Origin: RYN-230 sp963723595 | GTDB lineage: Bacteria > Actinomycetota > Actinomycetes > Streptosporangiales > Streptosporangiaceae | Direction of reading: 5' to 3' | Assembly (NCBI GenBank): GCA_963723595.1 | Contig: CAVRRQ010000005.1 | Span: forward strand, 106,598 to 170,597 | Length of the DNA: 64,000 nt | Part shown: positions 37,114-47,265 of the stretch, in pieces | Numbering within the stretch: the first letter of the stretch is position 1 | Layout: each line of letters opens with the position of its first letter | Program-made: the position numbers and the translations under genes | Notes under the pieces: generated by a model | The model's database searches: none | What the model was told of the DNA's origin: nothing | What the model saw: only the letters and a program-made list of their open reading frames with translations

Positions 37114-37490
37114 CCGGCGAAGCCCCGGCGGCCTGCCGCGCCGGCGCGGCGGCGGCGATCCGGGACGCGCTGGCCGCCGAACGGCAGGAGACCCTGGACC
37201 GGATCACCGCGCTCAGCCGTGAGTTCGACGGCATCGTCGAGTCGTCCGCCGGGGTCGCCACCGACGACGAGCATGATCCCGAGGGCGCCACCATCGCGTT
37301 CGAGCGGGCCCAGCTGGCCGCCCTGATCGACCAGGCCCGGGGGCACCTGGCCGAGCTGGACGACGCCCGGGACCGGCTCCGCCAGGGCAGCTACGGCCGG
37401 TGCGAACGGTGCGGGCGGCCGATCGCCGCCGAACGGCTCGCCGCCCGCCCCGCCGCCCGCACCTGCATCGCCTGCGCCGCCGCGGGCTAG
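37110..37490 (+). CDS. TraR/DksA-type zinc-finger protein
   Basis: A 126-residue protein with an N-terminal coiled coil (IRDALAAERQETLDRITALS, then FERAQLAALIDQARGHLAEL) and a C-terminal C4 zinc finger, CERC-X17-CIAC, as in DksA/TraR proteins that bind RNA polymerase through the secondary channel. The acidic tip DDEHDPEGAT lies between the helices, where DksA has its functional acidic residues. It is coupled to the Gfo/Idh gene by an ATGA overlap. Confidence 0.88.
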   Translation: MTGEAPAACRAGAAAAIRDALAAERQETLDRITALSREFDGIVESSAGVATDDEHDPEGATIAFERAQLAALIDQARGHLAELDDARDRLRQGSYGRCERCGRPIAAERLAARPAARTCIACAAAG

Positions 37491-37557
37491 TCCGGCCGGG
37501 TGGCCCAGGAGGCCATAAGCGGGAACGGTCTTTGCTGCGCAGGCACGTGCGGCGGGG

Positions 37558-38254
37558 TTACAGGGCTACGCGCAGGCCTTGCTGCGCGAGAATGGTGGGG
37601 CATCCAGCGAGGCCGGCCGCTTCGGCCAGCAGGTCGCCGTGATTGTGCCAGGCCCGCAGATGCGTCAGGACGAGCAGGCTCGCGCCCGACCGGGCGGCAA
37701 GCCTGGCCCGCATCGCCGGCGGTCAGGTGACCGTCCAGCGGGCCGCCGGCGTCCAGGCCCGACGCCTCCGCCAGCAGCACCCGGCACCCGCGCGCCACCT
37801 CATCCAGGGCCTCGCAGGGTTCGCTGTCGGCCGTGTAGCAGAACGTGTCGCCGATCCTGGTTGCCCAGCACTCGCCGTGTTCGACCCGGGCCAGTTGGGC
37901 CGTGATGGGGCCGGTCTCCAGCAGGCCGGGCTTGGCCACCGAGGTCGTCCAGCAGCCCGGATTGGTGGTCAGCACCGCGGGCATGTCAGATGGCCCGGTC
38001 ACGGGAAGCGGAGGAGCCTTCGTCACCTCGCGAAGCCGCCACAACTGGGTGAGGTCCGCCCAATGATCGGAATGGTTGTGGGACAAGATGACGGCATCGA
38101 CGTCGCCGGGCGCCACGTACCGCTGCAGTGGCCCGGACGCCCCGGCGCCAAGATCAAGTAGCAGCCGGTACCCGTCCTCTTCGACCAGGTAACAGGAGCA
38201 TGCCGACTCCGGCCCGGGGGCGGAGCCAGAGCAGCCCACAACGGTAAGGCGCAC
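37558..38254 (-). CDS. MBL-fold metallohydrolase (frame break near 37715)
   Basis: A metallo-beta-lactamase-fold protein of about 232 residues with the RNase Z/cyclic-nucleotide phosphodiesterase-like start MRLTVVGCSGSAPGPESACS. The metal motif is ILSHNHSDHWADL (HXHXDH). Later ligands are His in ARVEHGECW, Asp in YTADSEP and, after the break, His in LVLTHLRAWHNH. One extra base near 37715 shifts the C-terminal third; correction ends it at the TAA 37558. The start is GTG 38254. Substrate unknown. Confidence 0.85.
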
Positions 38255-38345
38255 GCGGCGAATGTAGCGGTTCTCGTTCCAGCCGAAGCGGGCTTCGGGC
38301 TCTAGGTCCCCATTCAGATTCGGGCAGGAGCGCCTTCCCGGCTGA

Positions 38346-39004
38346 TCAGGACTCCAGATAGCGCAGGACGGCCAGCACCCGGCGGTGGTCGGCGTCCGAC
38401 GGGGCCAGGCCGAACTTGCTGAAGATGTTCCCGACGTGCTTCTCGACGGCCCGCTCGGAGACCACGAGAATCTCGGCGATCGCGCCGTTGGAGCGGCCCT
38501 CGGCCATCAGGGCCAGCACATCACGCTCCCTGGCGAGTGAGGGAGCCGAGCCCGTCGGTGCGGCGGCTGGCGCCGAGCAGTTGCGTCACGACCTCCGGGT
38601 CGAGAGCGGTGCCGCCGGCCGCCACCCGGCTCAGCGCTTCGACGAACTCACTGACATCGGCGACCCGGTCCTTGAGCAGGTACCCGACCCCTGCGGCGCT
38701 GCCGCCGGACGCCGCGCCGAGCAGGTCGGCCGCGTAGCGGGTCTCGATGTACTGGGAGAACACCAGCACCCCGGTCCCGGGGTGGTCGCGGCGGATGGCG
38801 ATCGCAGCGCGCAGGCCCTCGTCGGTGTAGCCGGGCGGCATCCGCACGTCCACCACGGTGACGTCCGGCTGGTGCTCGGTCCACCGCGGCCCGCAGATCC
38901 TCGGCGTTGCCGACGGCGGCGACCACCTCGTGGCCGCGGTCGGCCAGGATCTCGGCCAGGCCTGCCCGGACGACTGCCGAGTCTTCGGCGATCACAATCC
39001 GCAT
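38346..39004 (-). CDS. LuxR-type response regulator (two frame breaks)
   Basis: A regulator of about 219 residues. Receiver: MRIVIAEDSAVVRAGLAEIL, then Asp in VTVVDVRMPPGYTDEGL (after an extra base near 38880) and Lys in GYLLKDRVADVSEF. A second break near 38540 leads to the LuxR output: ERDVLALMAEGRSNGAIAE and AVEKHVGNIFSKFGLAP. It is close in sequence to the regulator at 10409 and is paired with the kinase at 39022, 17 bases away. Confidence 0.87.
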
Positions 39005-39021
39005 CAGAGGCTCCGGTTCGG

Positions 39022-40533
39022 TCAGGCGTGGGACGGCAGCTCAACGGTGACCACGGTGGGGCCGCGGCGCGGGCTGCTGACCTGCAGCCTGCCGTCCACG
39101 GTCCTGACCCGCTCGGCGAGCCCGGCCAGGCCGCCGCGGGCCTCGATCCGGGCGCCGCCGGAGCCATCGTCGCTGACCCGCACCCGCAGCAGACCGGGCA
39201 CGTGCACCACCTCCAGCGTGGCATGCCGGGCGCCGCTGTGCTTGGCCACGTTGGTGAGCAACTCGGCCGCGCAGAAGTAGGCGATGGTCTCGATCGCGGC
39301 CGATGGGCGCTCGGGCAGGTCGATGACCAGCTCGACGGGCACGCTCGCTGCGCGCGGCGAGGGTGGTGAGCGCGGTGCCGAGGCCGTGGTCCAGGACCGG
39401 CGGGTGGATGCCGCGGGCCAGGTCGCGCAGCTCGGTGATGGCCTCCTTGGCGCTGCGGTGCGCCGCGTCGACCAGCTCCAGGGCCCGCTCCATGTCGGCC
39501 TCCGTGATCCCGGTGACCGTGCCGCCGAGCTTCTCCCGGGCCAGGCCCAGCTTCATGGCCACGGCGACCATCTGGGCCTGCGCCCCGTCGTGCAGGTCCC
39601 GCTCGATCCGGCGCAACCGCGCGGCCGAGTCGTCCACCGCGTGGGCCCGGGTCTGCTCCAGCTCACGCACCCGGTGCCCCAGCGGCGGACCGAGCAGCCT
39701 GACGATCAGTTTCCCGTCCTGGGCGTTACAGTTCTTCAGCCACCACGGGCAATAGAGCAACGCGGCCAGGCCGGCCGGAACCAGGGCGAACGAGACAGCC
39801 AGGGAATGCACGATCCCCGGCCACCAGCAGGGGATCTGGCTTCCACCACATCACCCATCCAGGCACGTGGATCACCACGCCGTTGACGTGCAGGATCTCC
39901 CACCAGATCGGAAAGGTCAGATACGGGATCCCCCAGGCCAGCAGGTAGATCACGATGATGGCGCCAAGCACCGAGAGCAGCAGCTTGAGCACCAGGTACG
40001 CACAGGCCCGCCAGCCGACCAGATCGGTCAGCACGGCCCGGATCCCGCCGAAGGCGCCAGGCGGCCGGCGTGGCGGCGGCGGGGGCGCGACCTGCACTCC
40101 CAGCAGCCGGCCGGCCAGGCGGCGGTGGACCGCACTGAGCCGCCGGGCGCCCAGCAGGGCCACCATCAGCAGCGGCAGCCCGACCAGCATGCCAGCGAAA
40201 CTGAGCGACAGCCCGAGGCCGACGGTGACCGCGACAACGATGAACACGAAGCCCGGAATCGCGAGCAGCAGCCCGAGGACCGCGTACTCGACCTGCCGCC
40301 CGGTCTCCGGGGTGAACGGCGCCCGCAGCAGCTTCGCCACAGTCTGCCTGAACCAGATCCGGTCGTGAGGGGGCCGGGACTGGGCGCACGAGAGGTGCGA
40401 CGGGAACTGCGAAAGTGCCGCGCCACGGATCACCGGGGGCGGATGGAGGCGCCAGGATGCCGCGCCGCTGGTCGCCAGGCGCGACTGGCACTGCTGGGGC
40501 CTGCTGGCCGGTCACCGGGTTTGCGTCGTCCAT
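39022..40533 (-). CDS. Sensor histidine kinase (at least three frame breaks)
   Basis: A membrane kinase of about 500 residues. A Pro-rich cytoplasmic lead (from ATG 40533) changes frame near 40380. Then come helices LLLAIPGFVFIVVAVTVGLG and YLVLKLLLSVLGAIIVIYLL. Another break near 39820 precedes MHSLAVSFALVPAGLAALLY, followed by the HisKA_3 box LRRIERDLHDGAQAQMVAVA. A third near 39350 leads into FCAAELLTNVAKHSGA and VSDDGSGG. It is a paralog of the kinase at 9198, with the same DLHDGAQA core, and forms an operon with the regulator at 38346. Confidence 0.85.
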
Positions 40534-40775
40534 GACGGAACTCTCCGCTTCTGGTCTCCATTATCTGCCCTGATCACGCGCATCGCGAGCGGGCTTATCC
40601 CGATCCTGGCGGGACGCCGCCGCCCGATCGATGGGGCCGACACCCGAATCCCGGAGTGTGCTAGCCGTACCTCAGGTTCGGGTGTCCGCACGGTCGAGTT
40701 CCTGGTCGCGTGCGGCGAGGATCGAGATGTGGGTGACCGGAGAAGCCGGCACCGCAAGTCACAGGAGGCATCCCG

Positions 40776-41040
40776 ATGCCCGCACCGGCTGACAACGCCC
40801 CTTCTTCCCGCACCCCTGCTCATGAGGCTCCTGGTCAGGTCATGGGAATACCGCCATCCGCGTGTCTGGGTGAGTGTGCGCATGGCCTGTGGTCTCTTCA
40901 ACCTCGGCCTGGGCATTCTTTTCGCTCGCTTACGCGGCCACTGGCTGGGCTCGCTGGCCTGGCTGGCCGCGCTGCCGCTCGCCGGAGCGGGGCTGATCTT
41001 CTGGACCGCCTACCGCCTGCAGGAGACCGTCCAGGCCTAG
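40776..41040 (+). CDS. Small membrane protein (frame break near 40830)
   Basis: A strong ribosome site (AGGAGGC) precedes the ATG at 40776. The first 18 residues are Pro/Ala-rich. An indel near 40830 brings in RLLVRSWEYRHPRVWVSVRM, then two hydrophobic segments, ACGLFNLGLGILFARL and WLAALPLAGAGLIFWTAYRL. About 88 residues with two membrane helices. No family was recognised. Confidence 0.6.
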
Positions 41041-41312
41041 CGACGGCCTGGACCTCCTCCGACCGTGAGGGAGTACACGATCCCGAGATGAGTCAGCAAG
41101 CCACCAGACGACTGGGTGCTCACCGAGGCCCGCCATGTCGCGTACCCACCGGGACCCCGGGGAGCCAGGCACGGGGCGGCGCCTCGGGATGGTCCTGCGT
41201 GGCGGCGGCGGGTTAGCCTGACCCGGGACCGGCGGAAATGACCCTGCCGGACCGCAGGCCCAGCAGGGCGCCAGGCGAGGGCCCGCCAGCGGGCCGGGAA
41301 AGAGGCTGCTGA

Positions 41313-43028
41313 GTGCGCTACCGCAGCGACCAGTGGTACGGCGGGAACGACCGGGACTCCTACATCCACCGCGCCTGGATGCGCCGGGGCCTGCCGCGCA
41401 GCGCGTTCACCGGGCGGCCGCAGATCGCGATCGCCAACACCGCCTCCGACCTCACCCCGTGCAACAAGCACCTGAACGAGGTGTCGGCCAGCGTCCAGGC
41501 GGGCATCTGGGAGGCCGGCGGCATCCCGCTGGACATGCCGGTGATGTCGCTCGGCGAGACCCTGGTGAAGCCCACCGCCATGCTGTGGCGCAACCTGGCC
41601 GCGATGGCCGCCGAGGAGATGATCCGGGCCAACCCGGTCAACGGCGTCGTGCTGCTCGGCGGCTGCGACAAGACGATCCCGGCCCTGCTGATGGCGGCCG
41701 CGTCGGTGGACCTGCCCGCGGTGGTGGTGCCGGGCGGCCCCATGCTCACCGGGCACTTCCGCGGCGTCCCGCTCGGCTGCGGCACGGACGTGTGGCGGCT
41801 GTCCGAGGAGGTCCGCGCGGGCACCCTGTCCGAGCAGGACTTCCTGGCCTCGGAATCGGCGATGATCCGCAGCAAAGGGCACTGCAACACGATGGGCACC
41901 GCGTCCACCATGGCCTGCATGGCGGAAGCGCTGGGCATGACGCTGCCCGGCGTGGCCGGCACCCCGGCCCCGGACAGCCGGCTCCTCGAGTCCGCGCACG
42001 CCAGCGGCAGGCTCGCGGTGGAACTGGTCGCCGCCGGGCGGACGCCCGAGCCAGGTCCTGAGCCCAGGCTCGTTCCGCAACGCCATCGTGGCGCTGGCCG
42101 CCATCGGCGGCTCGACGAACGCCGTGGTGCACCTGCTGGCCATCGCCGGGCGGGCCGGGGTGCCGCTGTCCCTGGATGACTTCGACGCGATCGGCGCCGA
42201 CGTGCCGTTGCTGGCGGACCTGGCCCCGGCCGGGCGCTTCCTGATGGACGACCTGTACCGGGCCGGGGGCCTGCTCGCGCGTGCTCCGTGAGGTGTCGGA
42301 CCTGCTCGACCCGGACGCGCTGACGGTCACCGGCCGCCCTCTGGCCAGTTACCTGGGTGAGGCCAGGATCTGGGACGAGACGGTGATCCGGCCCGCTCCG
42401 CGCCGTTGCTGGAAAAGGCCGGGATCGCGGTGCTGCGCGGCAGCCTGGCCCCCGGCGGCGCGGTGATCAAGCCGGCCGCCGCGACCAAGGAACTGCTCGT
42501 CCACCGGGGGCCGGCGGTGGTGTTCGACAGCATCGAGGACATGCGGGCCCGGCTGGACGACCCGGCACTGGACGTCACTGAGGACTCGGTGCTGGTGCTG
42601 CGGGGCTGCGGGCCCGCGCGGCTACCCGGGCATGCCCGAGGTCGGCAACATGCCGATCCCGGCCAAGCTGCTCGCCCGCGGGCGTGCGGGACATGGTGCG
42701 GGTCAGCGACGCCCGGATGAGCGGCACCGCGTACGGCACGGTGGTCCTGCACACCGTGCCCGAGGGGGCGGCGGGCGGCCCGCTGGCCCTGGTCCGCGAC
42801 GGCGACCCGGTCGTGCTGGACGTGCCCGGCCGGCGGCTGGATCTGGACGTGCCCGCGGGGGAACTCGCGCGGCGCGAGCCCGCCGCCGCCATGACCGCGG
42901 CGCTGCCCGGCCCCCACCGCGGCTGGGAGCGCCTGTACATCGACCATGTCATGCAGGCCAACCAGGGCGCGGACCTGGACTTCCTGGTCGGCTCCAGCGG
43001 CCACGAAGTAACCCGCGACTCCCACTAA
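41313..43028 (+). CDS. IlvD/Edd-family dehydratase (at least five frame breaks)
   Basis: An iron-sulfur dehydratase of about 570 residues in the dihydroxy-acid/sugar-acid dehydratase family. Cluster Cys are in TPCNKHLNE, LLGGCDKTIPALLMA and SKGHCNTMGTASTMACMAEA. Also seen are GGSTNAVVHLLAIAGRAGV, YPGMPEVGNMPIPAKL and VRVSDARMSGTAYGTVVLHT. Breaks lie near 42050, 42283, 42395, 42612 and 42686. The start is GTG 41313. Details such as the YRSDQW and RSAFTGRP start suggest a sugar-acid (arabinonate-type) dehydratase rather than the valine-pathway enzyme. With the DapA-like and Gfo/Idh genes nearby it would fit a sugar-acid route. Confidence 0.85.
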
Positions 43029-43395
43029 CCACCCCGGCCCCCGCTCCACCTACCGGCCAGGCCCGGCCGGCCGGGCCCGCGCGGCCCGGCCCCCGGCGGC
43101 CCGGGGCGGACGACGACCGGATATGCGGGGCTGCCGGCCCGGATCGCCGGGGCGCCTGCTAGCTCCAGGTGCGCGCGACTTTTAAATAGAAACCGCATAT
43201 GAGCTGGGCAGCGATAACCCCGGCAGAGCGCAACCCGGCCCGTCCACTCATGCATGGCGGCAGCACGGCTGGGTAAATCCCCGGCGGATCCTGACCGTTC
43301 CCTGGGGCAGAGCTGAGTTGTTCTGCGCCGCAAAGCGGTCTATTACCGGCGGGCCGTCCGGCCGCCGGCCGATCAGCGTATAACGGGGGATATAC
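43029..43395. promoter_or_regulatory. Intergenic region before the secreted-protein gene
   Basis: A 367-base gap without a convincing gene. An AT-rich patch at about 43179-43202 (TTTTAAATAGAAACC...) stands out in this GC-rich DNA and could be part of a promoter. GGGGGATATAC precedes the GTG at 43396. Confidence 0.35.
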
Positions 43396-45300
43396 GTGCG
43401 AATTCATGTGCCTAGGGCGGCGGGCCGCCCGGCCTGGAAAGCGGCGCTGGTGCCGGTCACGGTGGCCATCATCGCCTGCCAGGTCATCCTGACCGGCCCG
43501 GCGTCTGCGACCGGGGCACGCAGCACCCAGGGGCACCGGGGCGGCCATTCCGCCCCGGGCGCGGGCAGCGCGGCATCGGCCGGGATAATGCCGAAAGCCG
43601 TCAATGAAGTTGATTGCAACGGCTGGAGCCCGAAATACAACTCGGTCCGGCCGGCCATGCGGTCCCTGTGCACGGATCCGGTGCTGCGAAGGCCCGGGAA
43701 GAAAGCAGCGCGATTCATCGACAATGGCTGGTATGTCGGGCACGACGAGCCGAGCGTGAAATTCATCTCGCACGCGCCAGGCTCGGGCAACACGATGAGC
43801 TACCTGATGAAGCTCCCCGTCGATCCGGCCCGCGTGCCGACCGCATCCGGCAGCGTTACCAAGTACGCGGAACTGAGCGTCGCACCCTGGTTCGGGCTCC
43901 CGATGTGTGACCCGCACTCCTACCCGCAGAACCCGTGCACACCGGACAGCGACACGAACGTCGGGGCGGACACCCCGCACGCGGCCGGGTCCGCGTTCAT
44001 GGAGTTCCAGTTCTACCCGCCAGGTTTCGCGCCGTTCATGGATGGCACCAGCTGCAGCAAGACCCAGTGGTGCAGCGCGCTGACCATCGACAGCCTGAGC
44101 TGCAACTTCGGCTTCGCGAAGTGCAACAACAACTGCATCGAGCCCATCAACTTCGGCTACCTGCAGACCAACGGCGTGCCCGCCGGGCCGCCCGGGCCGC
44201 AGACCGCCACGGTCGCGAGTCTCCTGGGCAACAGGCGGACGCTGAAGCTGAATCCAGGCGATGTGCTCGAAGCGTCCATCTCCGACCCGCCATCCGGGCT
44301 GACCGCGACCGTCCGGGATATCACCACCGGGCAGACCGGGTACATGACGGCCAGCGCCCGCAACGGCTTCATGAACACGTCCCTCAGCAACTGCGCTGGC
44401 CACCCGTTCACCTTCCACGCGGAGTACGACACCGCACGGAAGCAGAACATGGTGCCCTGGGCCGCACTGCAGGGCGGCGTGCTGATGGAGCAGGAAATCG
44501 GTCACTTCGAGAGCTGCAACCGGGTGGTCCACCGGGACGGGTTCTCGCTCGCCGGCTTCGGCCAGTCCTACCACGACCCGAGGGTCTACCAGACCTGCCG
44601 CGGCGGCTCGGAAGGGCGGCGCAGCCGGGGCGAAGGACCGTGCAATGCGCGGACGGACCTCTGCCGGCACTCGTCCACCCAGGGCACCACCCACCCGATT
44701 GCGTGCCCGACCAGGAACTCCGGCACCGGGCAACTCTGCGAGTTCTCCGACGGCTTCTGCTTCCCCAAGGGCAGCCGCCCGGTCCTGATCGACCGGAAGC
44801 CAGCCCGGGAGACGGCACCAGTGGCGGGCTGCTTCGCGGACCAGTACCAGAACGGGGACCTGGACTTCGACGGAACCGGCTACCAGCGCGGCACCTGGCC
44901 GAACGGGACTGCGAACCAGCCGACTGCGCTGCAGTACGTGGGCCCGTTCGACCGGGCCGGCCAGCCGTATCCCCAGGTGCAGTTCGAGACCGACGTGGCC
45001 GGCTCGGAGTTCCTGTGCAACACGTCCACCGGGCTGAACTGCACCGCGCCGCCGCTGTCCGCGAAGTTCTACCCGTACTGGTCGCTGACCAGCAAGCGCT
45101 GGCTGGGCGGGGGGCCCTTGCGGAGCCGAGCCTGCCTCTGGAACCTCGGCAGCACCATCCCCGGGGTGACAGGCCAGGACTTCGGTAAGGACGCCCAGTA
45201 CGGCGCGCCCGACCTGTCGTTCTACGGCGGCACGCTGATCAGCAAGGTCCGGCCGAACCCGCAGTTCTCCGGGCAGTGCCGGCGGTCCAGCAGTTACTGA
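43396..45300 (+). CDS. Large secreted cysteine-rich protein of unknown function
   Basis: A 634-residue protein with an intact frame and a Sec signal: basic VPRAAGRPAWK, then LVPVTVAIIACQVILTG, with probable cleavage after PASA. The mature part is rich in Cys, Gly, Asn and aromatic residues, for example CNGWSPKYNSVRPAMRSLC, FMEFQFYPPGFAPFMDGTSC, CNFGFAKCNNNCIEPINFGY and a Cys-spaced block (CRGGSEG...CNARTDLCRHSS...CPTRNSG...CEFSDGFCFP). No catalytic motif or family is recognised. The many paired cysteines suggest a disulfide-bonded exported protein. A 42-bp palindrome follows the stop. Confidence 0.8.
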   Translation: MRIHVPRAAGRPAWKAALVPVTVAIIACQVILTGPASATGARSTQGHRGGHSAPGAGSAASAGIMPKAVNEVDCNGWSPKYNSVRPAMRSLCTDPVLRRPGKKAARFIDNGWYVGHDEPSVKFISHAPGSGNTMSYLMKLPVDPARVPTASGSVTKYAELSVAPWFGLPMCDPHSYPQNPCTPDSDTNVGADTPHAAGSAFMEFQFYPPGFAPFMDGTSCSKTQWCSALTIDSLSCNFGFAKCNNNCIEPINFGYLQTNGVPAGPPGPQTATVASLLGNRRTLKLNPGDVLEASISDPPSGLTATVRDITTGQTGYMTASARNGFMNTSLSNCAGHPFTFHAEYDTARKQNMVPWAALQGGVLMEQEIGHFESCNRVVHRDGFSLAGFGQSYHDPRVYQTCRGGSEGRRSRGEGPCNARTDLCRHSSTQGTTHPIACPTRNSGTGQLCEFSDGFCFPKGSRPVLIDRKPARETAPVAGCFADQYQNGDLDFDGTGYQRGTWPNGTANQPTALQYVGPFDRAGQPYPQVQFETDVAGSEFLCNTSTGLNCTAPPLSAKFYPYWSLTSKRWLGGGPLRSRACLWNLGSTIPGVTGQDFGKDAQYGAPDLSFYGGTLISKVRPNPQFSGQCRRSSSY

Positions 45301-45308
45301 GTTGTCTC

Positions 45309-45350
45309 CCCTCCCGGCTGCTCCCGGTTAACCGGGAGCAGCCGGGAGGG
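45309..45350. terminator. 42-bp perfect palindrome, terminator
   Basis: The two 21-base halves are exact reverse complements, built around CTCCCGGCTGCTCCCGG. It begins eight bases after the secreted-protein stop and can form a very stable hairpin. The small internal GGTTAACC makes the loop minimal. Confidence 0.85.
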
Positions 45351-45575
45351 CGACACCGGCCCGCACGTCCCGGGCAAGGTGGCGTTCGCCGCGGAACCCA
45401 GGTCCAGGCCGGCTCGTCGTGGTGGTGCTGCGGGACCGGCCCGGGGGAGGTCCGGCCCCGCAGCACGTCCGGGGGGTTACCACCTGTCTGACGGTTAGCA
45501 CCCGGTCTGGGATTACCGCCGTGAGCCGGGACCTGGCTCGCCCGCCCGATCGACCAGCCCGCGGCGCGGGCCAGG

Positions 45576-46098
45576 GATCAGCTCAGGTCGCCAGCCAGCT
45601 TGTCCAGGAAGTCCCGGGAACCCTTGGGCCCCAGGGACAACCCCCGCAACTGCTCAAACCTCTCGCGATAAGCCAGAATCTCCTCGGGGTCGTCCCGGTT
45701 GATGAACTTGCAGGCTTTGCGAGTTGAGGCTGCCGAGAACCGGCCCGGGCGTATTCCTCGGTCTGCAGCAGCCCTGGGACGACCTGGGGCGGGCGCCCGT
45801 GGTCAGGCCTGCGGATGCGCGCGTCCAGCGCCTCGACATGGGTCGCGGCTACCTCGGCCACGGTGGCCTGGCGGTCCAGCACCCGCTGCACCTCGGCCAG
45901 CCCCAGGCCCAGTTCGCGGAGCGTGGCGACCAGTTCCAGCCGGGCCAGGCCGGCCGCGTCGTAGCGCCGGTGGTCGCGGCCGGTGCGGCCGGCAGGCGGC
46001 ACCGCACCGATATCGGACCAGTAGCGGATGGTGCGGACCGGCAGCCCGGTGCGCTGCGCCAGCTGGCCGATGGTGAGCATCGTGGTGGCGTCGTCCAT
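45576..46098 (-). pseudogene. MerR regulator fused to a DUF5753 remnant
   Basis: From ATG 46098 the protein has a full MerR DNA-binding domain: MLTIGQLAQRTGLPVRTIRY, WSDIGAVPPAGRTGRDHRRY and the dimer helix ATLRELGLGLAEVQRVL to HVEALDARIR. It then abruptly reads QVVPGLLQTEEYARAGS, which is typical of DUF5753, not MerR. In another frame the end reads FINRDDPEEILAYRERFEQL and LSLGPKGSRDFLDKLAGDLS, the DUF5753 C-terminus, with its stop at 45576. The MerR 3' end seems to have been lost in a fusion with a decayed XRE/DUF5753 gene. In the open frame the product ends at 45583. Confidence 0.6.
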
Positions 46099-46293
46099 GC
46101 CTGCGAGTCTGGCTTCTCCAGCTACTGGAGATGCAAGTCCTTTCCCCCGGGGCCGTCGCGCCGCCCCGCCCGGTCCGCCCGGCCGGCCTGCCCCGCCCGC
46201 CGGGGCCGCCACCCGGTAAGGCACGCTTGGCGGGTGAGCCGCCCGCAGCGGGGAAAGAGGATCATCGATACTTACCGGGGGTGACGCTCAACG

Positions 46294-47265
46294 ATGTCCG
46301 GACGCAACGCCAAGCCAGCCTGGTTCGAGCCGGAGCTGGCCACGCTGACCCGGGACCGGTTCTCCGACCCCGCGTGGATCTACGAGCGCAAGCTCGACGG
46401 TGAACGCTGCCTCGCTTTCCGCGACGGTGACGAGCTGCGCCTGATGACCCGCAACCGGAAGATGGTCAGCAGCACCTACCCCGAGCTGGCTGAGGCGCTC
46501 CTGGCCCAGAAGGCCGGCGATTTCGTGCTGGACGGGGAGGTGGTCGCGTTCTCCGGCGGGCAGACCCGTTTCGCCCAGCTGCAGCAGCGAATGCAGGTCG
46601 CCCGCCCGTCCGCGGAGCTGCTGCGCACCGTGCCGGTGCAGTACTACCTGTTCGACGTGCTCTGGGCGGACGGCACCGACCTGCGCCCGCAGCCGCTGCG
46701 GGAACGCAAGCAGCGGCTGCACCAGCTGCTGGACTTCGCCGACCCGCTGCGGTACACGGAGCACCGGGTCGGTGACGGCGTCGAGTTCTACGCTGAAGCA
46801 TGCCGGTCAGGCTGGGAAGGGCTCATCGCCAAGCGGGCCGATGCCCCGCACGTGGGCGGCCGGACCAAGGACTGGCTGAAGTTCAAGTGCGAGAACAACC
46901 AGGAGTTCGTGATCGGCGGCTACACCGACCCGCAGGGCAGCCGGACCGGGCTCGGCGCGCTGCTGCTCGGCGTCTACGACAGTGACGGGCAGCTGGTCTA
47001 CGCGGGAAAGGTGGGGACCGGGTTCGACCAGCAGACCCTGCACCGGCTGCACGACGAGCTGTCCGCGCTGGAGCAGGACCGCAGCCCGTTCGACCGGGGC
47101 ACCCCGCCCCGCTCCGGGGTGCACTGGGCCAAGCCCCGGCTGGTCGCCCAGATCGGCTTCAGCGAGTGGACCACGGCCGGGCAGCTGCGCCACCCGAGGT
47201 TCCAGGGACTGCGCCGGGACAAGAGCCCGGCCGACGTGATCCGGGAGGTTCCGCAAAGTGGCTAG
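46294..47265 (+). CDS. ATP-dependent DNA ligase, LigD/LigC type
   Basis: A 323-residue ATP-dependent ligase that would seal nicks during end joining or repair. The adenylated Lys lies in motif I, YERKLDGERCLAF. Other motifs are RNRKMVSSTYPELAEALL, FVLDGEVVAF (motif III), YYLFDVLWADG, WEGLIAKRADAP (IV) and RTKDWLKFKC (V). The OB-fold part has FVIGGYTDPQGSRTGLGALL and WTTAGQLRHPRFQGLRRDK. It overlaps the polymerase gene by eight bases. In LigD these parts are fused; here they are separate. Confidence 0.92.
   Translation: MSGRNAKPAWFEPELATLTRDRFSDPAWIYERKLDGERCLAFRDGDELRLMTRNRKMVSSTYPELAEALLAQKAGDFVLDGEVVAFSGGQTRFAQLQQRMQVARPSAELLRTVPVQYYLFDVLWADGTDLRPQPLRERKQRLHQLLDFADPLRYTEHRVGDGVEFYAEACRSGWEGLIAKRADAPHVGGRTKDWLKFKCENNQEFVIGGYTDPQGSRTGLGALLLGVYDSDGQLVYAGKVGTGFDQQTLHRLHDELSALEQDRSPFDRGTPPRSGVHWAKPRLVAQIGFSEWTTAGQLRHPRFQGLRRDKSPADVIREVPQSG

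Noticed and set aside
41313..43028. Branched-chain amino acid IlvD
   Set aside because: Not excluded, but the start pattern and the sugar-acid-type neighbours favour another member of the family, so the symbol ilvD was not given.
43159..44733. 524-codon minus-strand frame opposite the secreted protein
   Set aside because: The plus-strand frame has a signal peptide, ribosome site and natural composition; the minus frame has none.
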